A stretch of 64,000 nucleotides of DNA from Actinomadura oligospora ATCC 43269 (GCF_000518265.1 NZ_JADG01000003.1:930001-994000), one strand, 5' to 3'; positions 1 through 8,448 are shown, counted from the stretch's first letter. Translations and numbers: made by a program. Notes: a model not told the origin generated them from the sequence alone.

Positions 1-1466
1 CGGTCGTCGCCGCCACCACGGCGCTGTTCACCGACCTGGACCAGGAACCGCTCCCCACCGGCGCGCGCTACGTGGACGCCCGCGCGATGGACGGCACCGA
101 CGTCCGCAACCTCACCCTGGACGAGACGTGGGGCCGGGTCCTGTTCAACGGGCACGGCACCGAGGACAGCATCAACCTCGGCCCGTTCACCGTGTGCGGA
201 CGCCACCCCGGCGTCCGGGACGAGCGTCCCGGTCCGCAGTGCGCCCACGGGTGCGGGTGTTTCCGGCCCGAGGAGAAACTGATCCCCGCGCATCTGGTCC
301 GCGCCGCCGAGGTCGTGCTGAGCGGCTGCGACAGCGGGGCGCTGTCCGACCTGGCCACCTACGGGCCGGGCTATCGGCTGATGCTGAACGCCATCGACGG
401 CGTGGCCCAGACCGTCGTCGCGGGCGTCGGGATGCACCAGTCGGCTCGCGTGGAGAACCGGGCCTGGCTCGCCGGGCGGGGCGGCAGTACCGCGCGCCTG
501 CTGAACACCAGCCTGCGCGACCTGCACCCGTACCCGTCGTTCGTCCAGGTAGGACTCCCCGCGTCCACCTACCCCCCGCCCCCGCCCCCGGACTGCGGCG
601 TGGACCGAGCCCCGGACGCGGGCCGGGATGTGGACGCGGGCCGGGATGTGGACGCGGGCCGGGACGCGCATCCGGTCGCGTCCACTGCCGACACGGTGTT
701 TCGGGAACTCCTGCGCGAGGTGAGCTCCCGGAGCCGCGGCCTTCTCGCACCAGGATTCCTCACCGGGCGGCATCCTCTGCGGGAGCCGCTGACACGTCTG
801 GAGACCATGGTGGACGACAAGGCCGTCCGGACTGTCCTAGGAACGGCCGAATCGCAGCGGCGGTTCCGGCAACAGCTCCAGAGCGGGCTGCACGATCTAG
901 ACCGGGCCATCGCGTCGCGCATAGCGGGCGACCCCGAGGACGATCTCGCCGGCTTCCCCCGGTTCTTCGGCGACCGCAGCGACGTAGCGGACGCCGACGT
1001 CACGCGCACCGCCTGCCCGTGCGGACGCCTCGCCTGGCACTACCTGCGCCGTGGTCTCACCTCCCGCGTTCCTGACACCCTGGCGCGGGTCTGCCTGAGC
1101 TGCGGACCGATCGGCTACGCCTTCGCCGGAGCCGCGCGGTTCACCGGGACGGTCACCGAGCCCGCGACGGTCCCGGCAGGCGGGACCTTCCGGGTCGAGG
1201 CGGAGTTCATGGCCGACGCGGCGGGACCGATCCACGTCGGGCTGTTCGTCCCCGCGCCGCTGCGCGCCCGGATCGCCCCGGCCGTCCGGCGGGTGCGGCC
1301 TCGAAACGACGGGCACGGGACCGCGGTGTTCGAGATCGTCGTGCATCCCGCCGCGCCCCCGCAGGAGCACCACTACACCGTGTTCGCGGTCCAGAACCTG
1401 GGGATCTCGCTGCTGCGCTGGCCGTTCGCCGTGCAACCGCGGCCCGGTGAGGAGACGCCGAAATGA
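1..1466 (+). CDS. CHAT-like caspase-fold peptidase with zinc ribbon and Ig-like tail (5' partial)
   Basis: The reading frame is open from the left edge (first full codon at base 3), so the N-terminus is missing. It carries a CHAT/caspase-like pattern: a strand ending in NGHG (His codon 153-155), a strand ending in LSGCDSG (Cys codon 327-329), then a GVAQTVVAGVG strand and a helical segment. This would be the His-Cys dyad of a clan CD peptidase. A proline-rich linker with a short tandem repeat follows, then CPCG and CLSCG pairs that look like a zinc ribbon, and a C-terminal beta-rich domain of about 100 residues. The stop overlaps the start of the adenylation gene by 4 nt, so the two are translationally coupled. 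Peptidase assignment is inference from motif spacing; the substrate is unknown. Confidence 0.65.
   Translation, partial: VVAATTALFTDLDQEPLPTGARYVDARAMDGTDVRNLTLDETWGRVLFNGHGTEDSINLGPFTVCGRHPGVRDERPGPQCAHGCGCFRPEEKLIPAHLVRAAEVVLSGCDSGALSDLATYGPGYRLMLNAIDGVAQTVVAGVGMHQSARVENRAWLAGRGGSTARLLNTSLRDLHPYPSFVQVGLPASTYPPPPPPDCGVDRAPDAGRDVDAGRDVDAGRDAHPVASTADTVFRELLREVSSRSRGLLAPGFLTGRHPLREPLTRLETMVDDKAVRTVLGTAESQRRFRQQLQSGLHDLDRAIASRIAGDPEDDLAGFPRFFGDRSDVADADVTRTACPCGRLAWHYLRRGLTSRVPDTLARVCLSCGPIGYAFAGAARFTGTVTEPATVPAGGTFRVEAEFMADAAGPIHVGLFVPAPLRARIAPAVRRVRPRNDGHGTAVFEIVVHPAAPPQEHHYTVFAVQNLGISLLRWPFAVQPRPGEETPK
615..664 (+). repeat. 18-bp in-frame tandem repeat
   Basis: Two perfect 18-bp units (615-632, 633-650) and a partial third (651-664). 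They encode a repeated DAGRDV hexapeptide directly after a polyproline stretch, in the linker between the CHAT-like domain and the zinc-ribbon region. Copy number could vary between strains without breaking the frame. Confidence 0.85.
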
Positions 1467-2950
1467 CCGATCTCATCCACCAGGCGGTCGCCGCGCGCGC
1501 CGCCGCCGACCCCGGCCGTACCGCGCTCGTCCACGCGGACGAGACCGTCGACTACGCGACGCTGGACGCCGCCGCCGACCGTTTCGCGGCCGCCTTCGCC
1601 GCCGCCGGGATCGGCTCCGGCAGCCTGGTCCCGGTCGTCCTGCCCAGGACGCCGCGGCTGGTGGCTGTCCAGCTGGCGCTGCTGAAATGCGGCGCGGCCT
1701 ATTCGGTCCTCGATCCGCTCTGGCCCCGTGACCGGCTGGCCGGGCTGGTCGCCCGGCTGTCCGCGCCGTTCGCGGTCGCCGACTCAACGAGGTATCCCTT
1801 CGCGGTCCGCCTCGTCGCGGAGACGACCCTGAAGGAGGCCGCCCGGGACGCTCCGGCCTTCCGCGCTCCCGAGGTCACCGGTGCGTCCCCGGCGATGGTG
1901 TTCTTCACCTCCGGGACAACGGGCCGTCCCAAGGGCGTGGTGTCTCCGCACCGGGCGACGATGCGGCTGTTCCAGGGGCCGGCGCGGCCGGACCTGGTGA
2001 TGCCGCAGGTCGCGCCCGCGTCGTGGGACATGTACGCGCTGGAGGTCTGGGGGACGCTGACGGCGGGCGGGATGTGCGTGATTCCTGATGACCGCCACTT
2101 CCCGCCCGAGACGCTGCGCGAGTTCGTCGCCCGGCACGGGGTGAACGCGGCGCATCTGGCCTGCTCGCTGTTCAACCTGTTCGTGGACGTTGATCTCGAT
2201 GCGTTCACCGGCCTGCGCGAGGTGATGATCAGCGGCGAGCGCGTCTCGGCCGCCCACGCCCGCCGGTTCGTCACCCGCTATCCCGACGTTCCGCTGGTCA
2301 ACTGCTATGGACCGGTGGAGAGCTGCATGTTCGTGACGTCCCACCGCATCGCTGCGGCCGACACCGACCGTCCGGACGGCGTCCCGCTCGGCACTGCGGT
2401 GCCGCGGACCGGCGTGCTCGTGCTGTCCGGAGAGCGCGAGTGCGCGCCCGGCGAGGAGGGGGAGATCTGCCTCGCGGGGGACGGCCTGGCCGTCGAGTAC
2501 CTCGGCGACCCCGAACTGACGGCCGACCGCTTCCGCACCGTGCGGGTCGGGGGCGAGCCGGTCCGCGTCTACCGGACGGGCGATCTGGGCTATCTCGACC
2601 GCGATGGGCTGCTGCGTTTCCGGGGCCGCCGGGACACACAGGTCAAGATCCGCGGATACCGCGTCGAACTGGGCGAGGTGGAGGGCGCGGCGCGGGCACT
2701 GCCCGGCGTCCTCGACTGCGCGGCCGTCCCGGTTCGCGAACCCGGCGGCGGCTACGAGAGCCTCGTCCTCCTCTACACCGCGCAGGGCGGACGCTCCGGC
2801 GGTGATCCGCTGGAGGTGCGCGCCGCCCTGGCCCGGCGGCTGCCGGACTACCTCGTCCCCGCCCGCGCGCGCCTCGTCGGCGGCCTGCCGCTCACCGAGA
2901 ACGGCAAGCTGGACCGCCTCGCGCTTGCGGATGCCCACGCCCTCCGGTGA
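1463..2950 (+). CDS. Stand-alone adenylation (AMP-binding) enzyme, NRPS-type
   Basis: A 495-residue adenylate-forming enzyme that activates a carboxylic acid, probably an amino acid, with ATP. Core motifs are all present: A3 TSGTTGRPKGV (149-159), the A4 Asp (189), A5 NCYGPVE (280-286), A7 YRTGD (370-374), A8 around 386-402 and the A10 catalytic Lys482 in NGK. No carrier-protein or condensation domain is attached and none is encoded nearby, so the adenylate may be passed to a free acceptor or the ATP-grasp partner. A rough alignment to GrsA gives pocket residues D-M-L-H-M-S-C-M-F-K, which I cannot match to a known substrate. The start overlaps the CHAT-like gene (ATGA) and the end overlaps the LuxR gene, implying one operon. 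Confidence 0.9.
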   Translation: MTDLIHQAVAARAAADPGRTALVHADETVDYATLDAAADRFAAAFAAAGIGSGSLVPVVLPRTPRLVAVQLALLKCGAAYSVLDPLWPRDRLAGLVARLSAPFAVADSTRYPFAVRLVAETTLKEAARDAPAFRAPEVTGASPAMVFFTSGTTGRPKGVVSPHRATMRLFQGPARPDLVMPQVAPASWDMYALEVWGTLTAGGMCVIPDDRHFPPETLREFVARHGVNAAHLACSLFNLFVDVDLDAFTGLREVMISGERVSAAHARRFVTRYPDVPLVNCYGPVESCMFVTSHRIAAADTDRPDGVPLGTAVPRTGVLVLSGERECAPGEEGEICLAGDGLAVEYLGDPELTADRFRTVRVGGEPVRVYRTGDLGYLDRDGLLRFRGRRDTQVKIRGYRVELGEVEGAARALPGVLDCAAVPVREPGGGYESLVLLYTAQGGRSGGDPLEVRAALARRLPDYLVPARARLVGGLPLTENGKLDRLALADAHALR

Positions 2951-3660
2951 CCGGGTTGCGCGTGACGGTCGTCAGCGACGACCTGCTGTTGGGCCGGGGC
3001 ATGACGGCCGTGCTGGACGGGTTGCCCATCGTGGCGGCGGTCCGGCTCGTCGGCACGGCGGAGGCCGCAGAGGCACGCGGGGACGACGCGGTCGTGGTCA
3101 TCCCCGCCGCCGGCTCGGGGCGGGCCGCCGTCCCGCACGCGGCGCGGATGCTCATCCTGCTGGACGACCCGTCCGCCGCCACCGCCGAACCAGCACGCCC
3201 CTCCGCCCCCGACGAAACCCCACGGCCCTCCGCCGCCGACGGGCCACCACCGCGGCCCGACACCGCCGACGGGAGGCACGATATCGACGACGGGGCACCG
3301 CGGCCCGACGCCGTCCTGCCGGTGCGCGGCCTGCGAGCGGACGTGCTGGAGGCCACGCTGCGCAGACTGTGCCCGCGGCCGGCCCCGTCCGAAACGCTCC
3401 TGTCGGAGCGTGAGCGGGAGACCCTCGGCCACCTCGCGGACGGCCTGACCAACCGGCAGATCGCCCGTCGCATGGGCATCTCCGAGCATGGCGTCAAGCG
3501 GCACATCGCCATGATCATGGCCCGGCTCGGCTGCGCGAACCGGACCTCGGCGGTCACCACCGCCATCCGCTACGGGATCATTGACGCGCGGCGCACGCCG
3601 GGCCGCCGGGCCGCCAGCAGCGCGCCGCCGTGCGCGGCGACCAGCACGGCCGTCCCGTAG
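2947..3660 (+). CDS. LuxR/NarL-type regulator with degenerate receiver domain
   Basis: 237 residues. The C-terminus (about 152-212) is a clear LuxR-type helix-turn-helix with LSERERETL, the recognition-helix region around ISEHGVKRHI, and the usual ending. The N-terminus starts like a response-regulator receiver (VVSDD at 8-12), but the strand that should end in the phosphoacceptor Asp reads DDAVVVIP, so the acceptor seems lost. A Pro/Ala/Asp-rich insert lies at about 76-120. It is therefore likely a phosphorylation-independent, cluster-situated regulator. GTG start, overlapping the adenylation gene by 4 nt. Its last 91 bp overlap the convergent transporter gene, so the tail after the HTH is weakly constrained. 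Confidence 0.8.
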   Translation: MTGLRVTVVSDDLLLGRGMTAVLDGLPIVAAVRLVGTAEAAEARGDDAVVVIPAAGSGRAAVPHAARMLILLDDPSAATAEPARPSAPDETPRPSAADGPPPRPDTADGRHDIDDGAPRPDAVLPVRGLRADVLEATLRRLCPRPAPSETLLSERERETLGHLADGLTNRQIARRMGISEHGVKRHIAMIMARLGCANRTSAVTTAIRYGIIDARRTPGRRAASSAPPCAATSTAVP

Positions 3661-4799
3661 AGCAGCCATCCCCACACGCCCAGCGCGACCACCCCGGCCA
3701 TCGCCGGAGGACCGGCGATGGCCGCTCCCGCCCGGTTCAGCTCGAACGCCGACAGGTACTCGTTCGTGCGGTCGCGCGGCGCGAGCTCGTAGGAGAGCGT
3801 CCAGAACGACGGCGACTCCAGCAGTTCGCCGACCGTCAGCACCACCGCCGCCAGCGCCAGGACCGCCACCACGACGAGCCGTGGCGCGCCCGTCGCGGTG
3901 CAGGCGATCAGCGCCGCCGCTCCCGTGAGGGCCAGGGCGCTCTGCCGCAGGCCGGCGATCGCCCGGGCCGAGGTTTGCACCCGCCGGGAGAACCCGTACT
4001 GGAAGAGGATCACCAGGACAGTGTTGACCGTCAACGCCAGCGGGGCCGTCCAGCCGGGCAGGTCCGGATGCGCCAGCACCCACAGCGGCAGCCCCACCGT
4101 GAGGACCAGCGTCGCGCTGCTGACCGTCGCCGCGCTACAGATCAACCCGAGGTACCGCAGGTCGGCCAGCACCGACCAATCGGTCCGGGCGGCGCGCGCC
4201 CCCGCCCGGGGGAGGCGCGCCGTCCAGACTGCTCCGACCAGGAAGGAGGCGGCGTTGGCCAGCAGGCCGACGCGAAGCGCGACGCCCGAGTCCGCGGCGA
4301 CGGCCAACGCGCTCACCGCGCCGCCGAGCAGGTAGCCGATGTTGCGGAGCGCCCGGATCGCGCCGAGCGCCCCCGCCCGCTCGTCCTCGCCCAGGGTGGC
4401 GACCGTGAGCGACTGGTTGAGCCCGCCCGCCCCCGCCCGCGCCAGTCCCGCGAGCGCGCCGCCCGCCAGCAGCGCCGGGAATCCGGTAGCGAACGCGAGC
4501 GCGGCGAAGGCCGCCGTCTGGACCAGATGGGTGGCCACCACGAACCGGCGGACGCCGAACCGGCTCGCGAGCACGCCGTTGGGCACCGCCGCAACCAGTT
4601 CGCACACCCCCGCCACCGACAGCGCGAACGCCAGCCGTCCCGCCGACAGCCCCAACGTCTTGACCGCCAGGAACGGCAGCGTGATCCACGCCATCCCGGT
4701 TCCCCACGCGTCCACCAGGGACGTGGCCGCCAGGATCCGCACCGGCCCCTTGCCGGTCAGCGCATGCCACCATCCGACCGACGCGATCAGCGATCTCAT
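3570..4799 (-). CDS. MFS transporter, likely exporter of the cluster product
   Basis: 409 residues, strongly hydrophobic, with about 12 predicted membrane segments and the MFS fold. The first transmembrane pair is followed by a short basic loop (ASRFGVRRF). It is antisense to the rest of the cluster, converges on the LuxR gene and diverges from the ATP-grasp gene, sharing a 148-bp intergenic region with a 13-bp palindrome five bases before its start codon. The position in a small biosynthetic cluster suggests export or self-resistance for the product; that is inference. The family is certain, the substrate unknown. Confidence 0.88.
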   Translation of the reverse strand: MRSLIASVGWWHALTGKGPVRILAATSLVDAWGTGMAWITLPFLAVKTLGLSAGRLAFALSVAGVCELVAAVPNGVLASRFGVRRFVVATHLVQTAAFAALAFATGFPALLAGGALAGLARAGAGGLNQSLTVATLGEDERAGALGAIRALRNIGYLLGGAVSALAVAADSGVALRVGLLANAASFLVGAVWTARLPRAGARAARTDWSVLADLRYLGLICSAATVSSATLVLTVGLPLWVLAHPDLPGWTAPLALTVNTVLVILFQYGFSRRVQTSARAIAGLRQSALALTGAAALIACTATGAPRLVVVAVLALAAVVLTVGELLESPSFWTLSYELAPRDRTNEYLSAFELNRAGAAIAGPPAMAGVVALGVWGWLLYGTAVLVAAHGGALLAARRPGVRRASMIP

Positions 4800-4803
4800 G
4801 TCC

Positions 4804-4816
4804 TCGTACGGTACGA
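4804..4816. promoter_or_regulatory. 13-bp palindrome upstream of the MFS gene
   Basis: TCGTAC-G-GTACGA, a perfect inverted repeat in the divergent region between the MFS gene and the ATP-grasp gene. It is a candidate operator for the cluster regulator. Confidence 0.5.
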
Positions 4817-4947
4817 ACCGTCCCCGGCTTTCGGAAGCGCGCTGCGCGCGACTTTCGGGGCGCCCGAACGGCTACTTGCCGGTCGTCCGGGAATCCCGGT
4901 TGGCTGGACGGTCGAAGTGCTGATCGAGACGAACGGGCGGCCCGCGC

Positions 4948-6186
4948 ATGCCGAATATCGTGTCCGTCGAATGGATGATGGTCGGGATCTCCCAGATGGC
5001 CCGCGCCGCCGCAGAACGGGGCGCGCTCCTGCACCTGCTGGCCAAGAACCCCGCCCGCTACGCCCACGACATCGCCCACGGCGGGGCGGGCCCCGCCCTG
5101 GTCGTCCACGAGGTGGACACCGACGACCCGCAGGCGATCGACCGCGCGCTGAAAGCCGTCGGCCGGATCGACGGGCTCGTGACCGTGGACCTGTACGACA
5201 TGCGCGTCCTCGACCACTTGGCGTCCCTTGGCCTCCCCGGCCAGGACCCCGAATCCGTCCGGCTGGTGCGCGACAAGGCCCGCCTGCGCGACCACCTACA
5301 CCGGGCGGGCCTGTCGACCACCACCGGCATCCCGCTCACAGCAAGCTCCGGCTGGCGGGACGTCGCAGAACGACTCGGCGCGCCATTCCTGGTCAAACCC
5401 AACTCAGGGGCGGGGAGCGCGCACGTCCGCCTCATCCGCGACGCCAAGGACTTCGCCGCATTCCGGCGCGAGGCGCCACCGGCGGAGGAGTTCGTCGCCG
5501 AGATCTACCTCGTCGGGCCGCTGTTCAGCGTCGAGACCTTCACCTGGGATGGCCAGACCAGAACCCTCGGCATCGGCAGCCGGATCCTGTCGCCCGAACC
5601 CGCCTTCCGCGAAGAGGTGTACGCCTTCCCCACGGCACTCCCCGAACAAGACCGCGCCGAGATCGACACCTGGATCGGACAAATACTCGCTTCGGTCGGC
5701 TACACACGGGGATTCGCGCACACCGAGTTCATCGCGACCGGGCACGGCCCCGAGCTCGTGGAGATCAACCCACGCCTGCCCGGCGTGTCGATCGGCCGCG
5801 CGATCTCCGAAACCCTCGGCATCGACGTCTACGCCGCCACCGTGGACATGGCGCTCGACCACCGTCCCGCGATCATGGACGCCGAGCTCCGCCCGCGCGG
5901 CGGCGCCTCCGTCGTCTTCCTCTACCCGCCGACCCCCGGCGTCCTGCGGGACGTCACCGGCCTGGACGCCCTCGCCCGCCATCCCGGCTCCCCGTCCTAC
6001 CACCCCCAGCTCGCGCCCGGCGACGTGATCCGGAGCATCGACGACCAGTACGGCATGGCCGGCTTCCTCACCACCTACGGCGCGACCGCCGAACTCGCCC
6101 TCCTCAACGGCATCTCGGCCGCAGGCCGACTCCAAGTCCTAGTGGAGCCCCTGCTGACGTTCGGGTTGGATGTCGCCGAGCGATAA
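4948..6186 (+). CDS. ATP-grasp carboxylate-amine ligase
   Basis: 412 residues with the ATP-grasp fold. The nucleotide-binding element with Lys150 is GAPFLVKPNSGAGS (144-157), followed by the acidic strand around 181-187. The metal-binding end is ELVEINPRLPG (269-279, Glu272 and Asn274). The family joins a carboxylate, activated as acyl-phosphate, to an amine, as in dipeptide ligases, carnosine synthase and the peptide-like antibiotic ligases. With a stand-alone adenylation enzyme and an exporter alongside, it probably builds an amide or dipeptide product. The start is ATG; no strong ribosome site is visible. It is divergent from the MFS gene. Substrates cannot be read from sequence. Confidence 0.9.
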   Translation: MPNIVSVEWMMVGISQMARAAAERGALLHLLAKNPARYAHDIAHGGAGPALVVHEVDTDDPQAIDRALKAVGRIDGLVTVDLYDMRVLDHLASLGLPGQDPESVRLVRDKARLRDHLHRAGLSTTTGIPLTASSGWRDVAERLGAPFLVKPNSGAGSAHVRLIRDAKDFAAFRREAPPAEEFVAEIYLVGPLFSVETFTWDGQTRTLGIGSRILSPEPAFREEVYAFPTALPEQDRAEIDTWIGQILASVGYTRGFAHTEFIATGHGPELVEINPRLPGVSIGRAISETLGIDVYAATVDMALDHRPAIMDAELRPRGGASVVFLYPPTPGVLRDVTGLDALARHPGSPSYHPQLAPGDVIRSIDDQYGMAGFLTTYGATAELALLNGISAAGRLQVLVEPLLTFGLDVAER

Positions 6187-6325
6187 GCGAGCAACCACGC
6201 CGGCTGCGACGTCACTGGACGACGAACCAGACGACCACTACGAGCCCGCATTCAGCGCCCGACCACGCGTGGCTCCAGGATCACTCGCCGATCAGCTGGA
6301 CTGAACGGCCTCGCACTGCGGACAG

Positions 6326-6358
6326 TTGAACCGCTCCATCAGACCCGGAGCGGTTCAA
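6326..6358. terminator. Bidirectional hairpin terminator
   Basis: Perfect 12-bp stem (6326-6337 with 6347-6358) and a 9-nt loop, lying between the convergent ATP-grasp and fibronectin-type genes. There is no U-tract, which is common in high-GC actinomycetes. Confidence 0.7.
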
Positions 6359-6399
6359 AATGAGGGGATTTTCGAGAAAGGGAGCGACACGCCGGCCAA

Positions 6400-7158
6400 T
6401 CAGCCCGTGGTGGCCACCACCGGGCTACTCGTGGCCGAATGATTGATGAGGGTGTAGTCCGAGGCCATGACGGTGACCTTGGCGCCCGGGTTGAAGCCGG
6501 TCGGGTCGACGGGATCGGAGTCACTGACCGGCAGGGTAACGGACGTGACGTCCCGCACCCCGTTGATCTTGTACGGCTTGCCATCGACGAAGAACCAGTA
6601 CCAGAGCTCACCGGACACCTCGTCGGTGTGTGACGCCGTCCAGGTCAAAGTGACCTGGTCACCCCTGATGACCGCACTGACCATTTGGGGCGTCGGCGTC
6701 AGCGTCTTCGGAGGCGACGCCGTCATGCTGTTACTCAGCGGCGACAGGTTGCCCGTGCCGTCCTCGGCGGCGATGGCGTACGTCTCGGTGTCGGTCAGCC
6801 CATCGGCGGCGACGTTGAAGACCCATCGGTCCTCGGGATCCGTCTCCTCGGTGGTGACCCGTTTGGCGAGCCGCTTGTCGGCGAAGAGGACATAGTCCTT
6901 GACGCCGTCCGACGGCGAGGCCTTCCAGATCACGGACAAGTTGTCACCTTCTCTGGTGACGCTGGTCAGCGTGGGCGCGGCCAGCGTGGAGGCCGCAGTC
7001 TTCGGCGCGGTGCCGACCACCGTGGCCGTCTGACCCGGTTTGGACGCCGTCTGGGCTGATGCGTCGGCGCCCACACCCGGTGCCATGGCGACGAGGGCAG
7101 CTGCGGCAAGCGCGGTGCCCAGCCAGGCCGTACGACGCGCTCTCTGATGATGTGTCAC
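6400..7158 (-). CDS. Secreted protein with two fibronectin type III-like domains
   Basis: 252 residues. The N-terminus is a classical signal peptide: basic HHQRARR, a hydrophobic Ala/Leu-rich stretch, and Ala-X-Ala sites near residues 30-35. The rest is two beta-sandwich repeats of FnIII type: TLTSVTREGDNLSVIW ... YAIAAEDGTGNLSPLS, and MVSAVIRGDQVTLTWTAS ... YTLINHSATSSP. Each shows the conserved Trp on the second strand and the Tyr before the last strand. No catalytic domain is attached, so it is likely an adhesive or binding protein of the cell surface. The GTG start is chosen because GGAGGAA lies just upstream. It converges on the ATP-grasp gene across a hairpin. Confidence 0.8.
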   Translation of the reverse strand: MTHHQRARRTAWLGTALAAAALVAMAPGVGADASAQTASKPGQTATVVGTAPKTAASTLAAPTLTSVTREGDNLSVIWKASPSDGVKDYVLFADKRLAKRVTTEETDPEDRWVFNVAADGLTDTETYAIAAEDGTGNLSPLSNSMTASPPKTLTPTPQMVSAVIRGDQVTLTWTASHTDEVSGELWYWFFVDGKPYKINGVRDVTSVTLPVSDSDPVDPTGFNPGAKVTVMASDYTLINHSATSSPVVATTG

Positions 7159-7528
7159 GATTCCTCCGGAGTTGAACTTCTACGGAGTTACACTTCTGAC
7201 AGCAGGGGTCGTAAATCGAATTCGCCGTCACCCTTGCCCCTGCACTGGCAGACCAAGGGGCTAGGCGTTAATGCGACTTCACCCTGGCATTCCGAATACT
7301 TGTCAATGAACGGCTAATAGTCAACTTTTCAAGGAAAAGTGGCCAGATGTTGTCTTCATTGAACCGTGCGGCCGAATTTTTCGTGATTCAGAATGCCCTC
7401 AGCGATCGCCCGGGGCCTGGGCGACGAGTATCGCCTGCTCGTCCATCCGTTCGTCGCCGGTGGGCCCGCGATGCTGGTGAGCTCGCATGTTCGGCTGTCG
7501 CGTATTCGCGAGGTCAACTCGGCATTGG
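7159..7528. other. Intergenic region, AT-richer, with one palindrome
   Basis: About 370 bp without a supported gene, upstream of the secreted FnIII protein. It is clearly AT-richer than the flanks around 7190-7390 and contains an inverted repeat at 7324-7340. It probably holds the promoter of the secreted protein. Confidence 0.5.
7324..7340. promoter_or_regulatory. Inverted repeat, possible operator
   Basis: ACTTTTC-AAG-GAAAAGT, a perfect 7-bp dyad in an AT-rich patch upstream of the FnIII gene. No regulator can be assigned. Confidence 0.35.
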
Positions 7529-8002
7529 TTACTGAGGGTTGTCGGTCGCGGTCGTCCAGCGAGGGTCGATGAGGCCCAGCCATGCGTCTTGATCGTCTGC
7601 CAGCGGCTGTTTGAGAGGTAGTGGCAGGAAGCGGCAGGCGAACGTCAGGCCGGCGTCGTCTCCATCCCCGCGGACGGTGTGGTGCCATGCGTTCGGCGTG
7701 GTCGCGGGCGCGTGAAGTTGGAAGTAGGTGGTTCGGCGCGGCTGGTGGGTGTCTGGATGGGGCTTGTCCTCCGAGGCGATGTGTCGGACCACCGAGGCGG
7801 TGAGCAGGCCGGTCTCTTCGGCGACCTCTCGCAAGACCGCTTGTTCCAGCTGCTCACCTGGCTGGATGCCGCCGGCGGGGATCTGGGTTCCGGCCTGGGG
7901 CATGCCGACGTGGTCGAAGACCAGGAGTTCGGGGACCGCGCGATGCCTGATCACGTAGGCGGCGACGCGGACTCTTGGTCGGGTCACCCCGGCATTGTCC
8001 AT
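7529..8002 (-). CDS. NUDIX hydrolase
   Basis: 157 residues from the chosen ATG. The NUDIX box spans 44-66 (GGIQPGEQLEQ ... REVAEETGL) with the catalytic REVAEE acidic cluster intact. The family hydrolyses nucleoside diphosphates linked to another moiety, using magnesium. The core sequence begins RVRVAAYVIRH at residue 10, which supports this start over longer in-frame options whose residues look non-coding. An in-frame GTG 30 nt upstream is an alternative. Substrate not predictable. Confidence 0.82.
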   Translation of the reverse strand: MDNAGVTRPRVRVAAYVIRHRAVPELLVFDHVGMPQAGTQIPAGGIQPGEQLEQAVLREVAEETGLLTASVVRHIASEDKPHPDTHQPRRTTYFQLHAPATTPNAWHHTVRGDGDDAGLTFACRFLPLPLKQPLADDQDAWLGLIDPRWTTATDNPQ

Positions 8003-8271
8003 GTTGCTGTTGCGGAAGGCGCTGGAGGTCACGTGGTGTGGTCGCCGGGGGCGTAGCGGTTCCAGGTTCCTCCAGCTTCGGCGGCGATGCGGGTGGTGCA
8101 CAACATGACCGGCGATCTCTCCCGGCAGAGCGCCGGCTGCGGCGGCGACGCAACGATTTTCGTCTCTGCCGACCTCGAATCCGTCGCCACCAGCTGAGAC
8201 TGGCTTCGAAGAAATCCTGGCCGTCCTCCGAAGGAGAAGCCCGGCCATGACAGGAGATGGGAGAACTGCAC

Positions 8272-8433
8272 GTGACCGCAAAACGACGACTGGCAACGCT
8301 CACCATGACCATCGGAGCCGCCGCCGCTGCGCTGGCGCTCCTCAGCGGCCCCCAGGCAACGGCCGCCTCCCCCGGCACCGCGGCCCCCGCCCCAGCCCAT
8401 GCGGCCCACCCGAGCGGCATCGGCTGCTGCTAG
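8272..8433 (+). CDS. Small secreted peptide ending in Cys-Cys
   Basis: A 53-residue frame starting GTG at 8272 with GGGAGAA seven bases upstream. The product has a basic start (TAKRRLA), a hydrophobic core rich in Ala and Leu, an Ala-X-Ala-like cleavage region near residues 29-32, a Pro/Ala/His-rich mature part and the C-terminus GIGCC. This is the shape of an exported small peptide of about 20 residues after cleavage, with two terminal cysteines for disulfide or lipid attachment. No homologue is recognised. It stands between the divergent NUDIX gene and a transposase fossil. Confidence is limited by length. Confidence 0.5.
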   Translation: MTAKRRLATLTMTIGAAAAALALLSGPQATAASPGTAAPAPAHAAHPSGIGCC

Positions 8434-8448
8434 TGCGGTCGGCGGTGG

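Noticed and set aside
3630-6329. Open frame of 899 codons on the + strand spanning the MFS and ATP-grasp genes
   Set aside because: It is antisense or shifted to two clear genes; its product is Arg/Pro-rich without domains, a usual GC-skew shadow.
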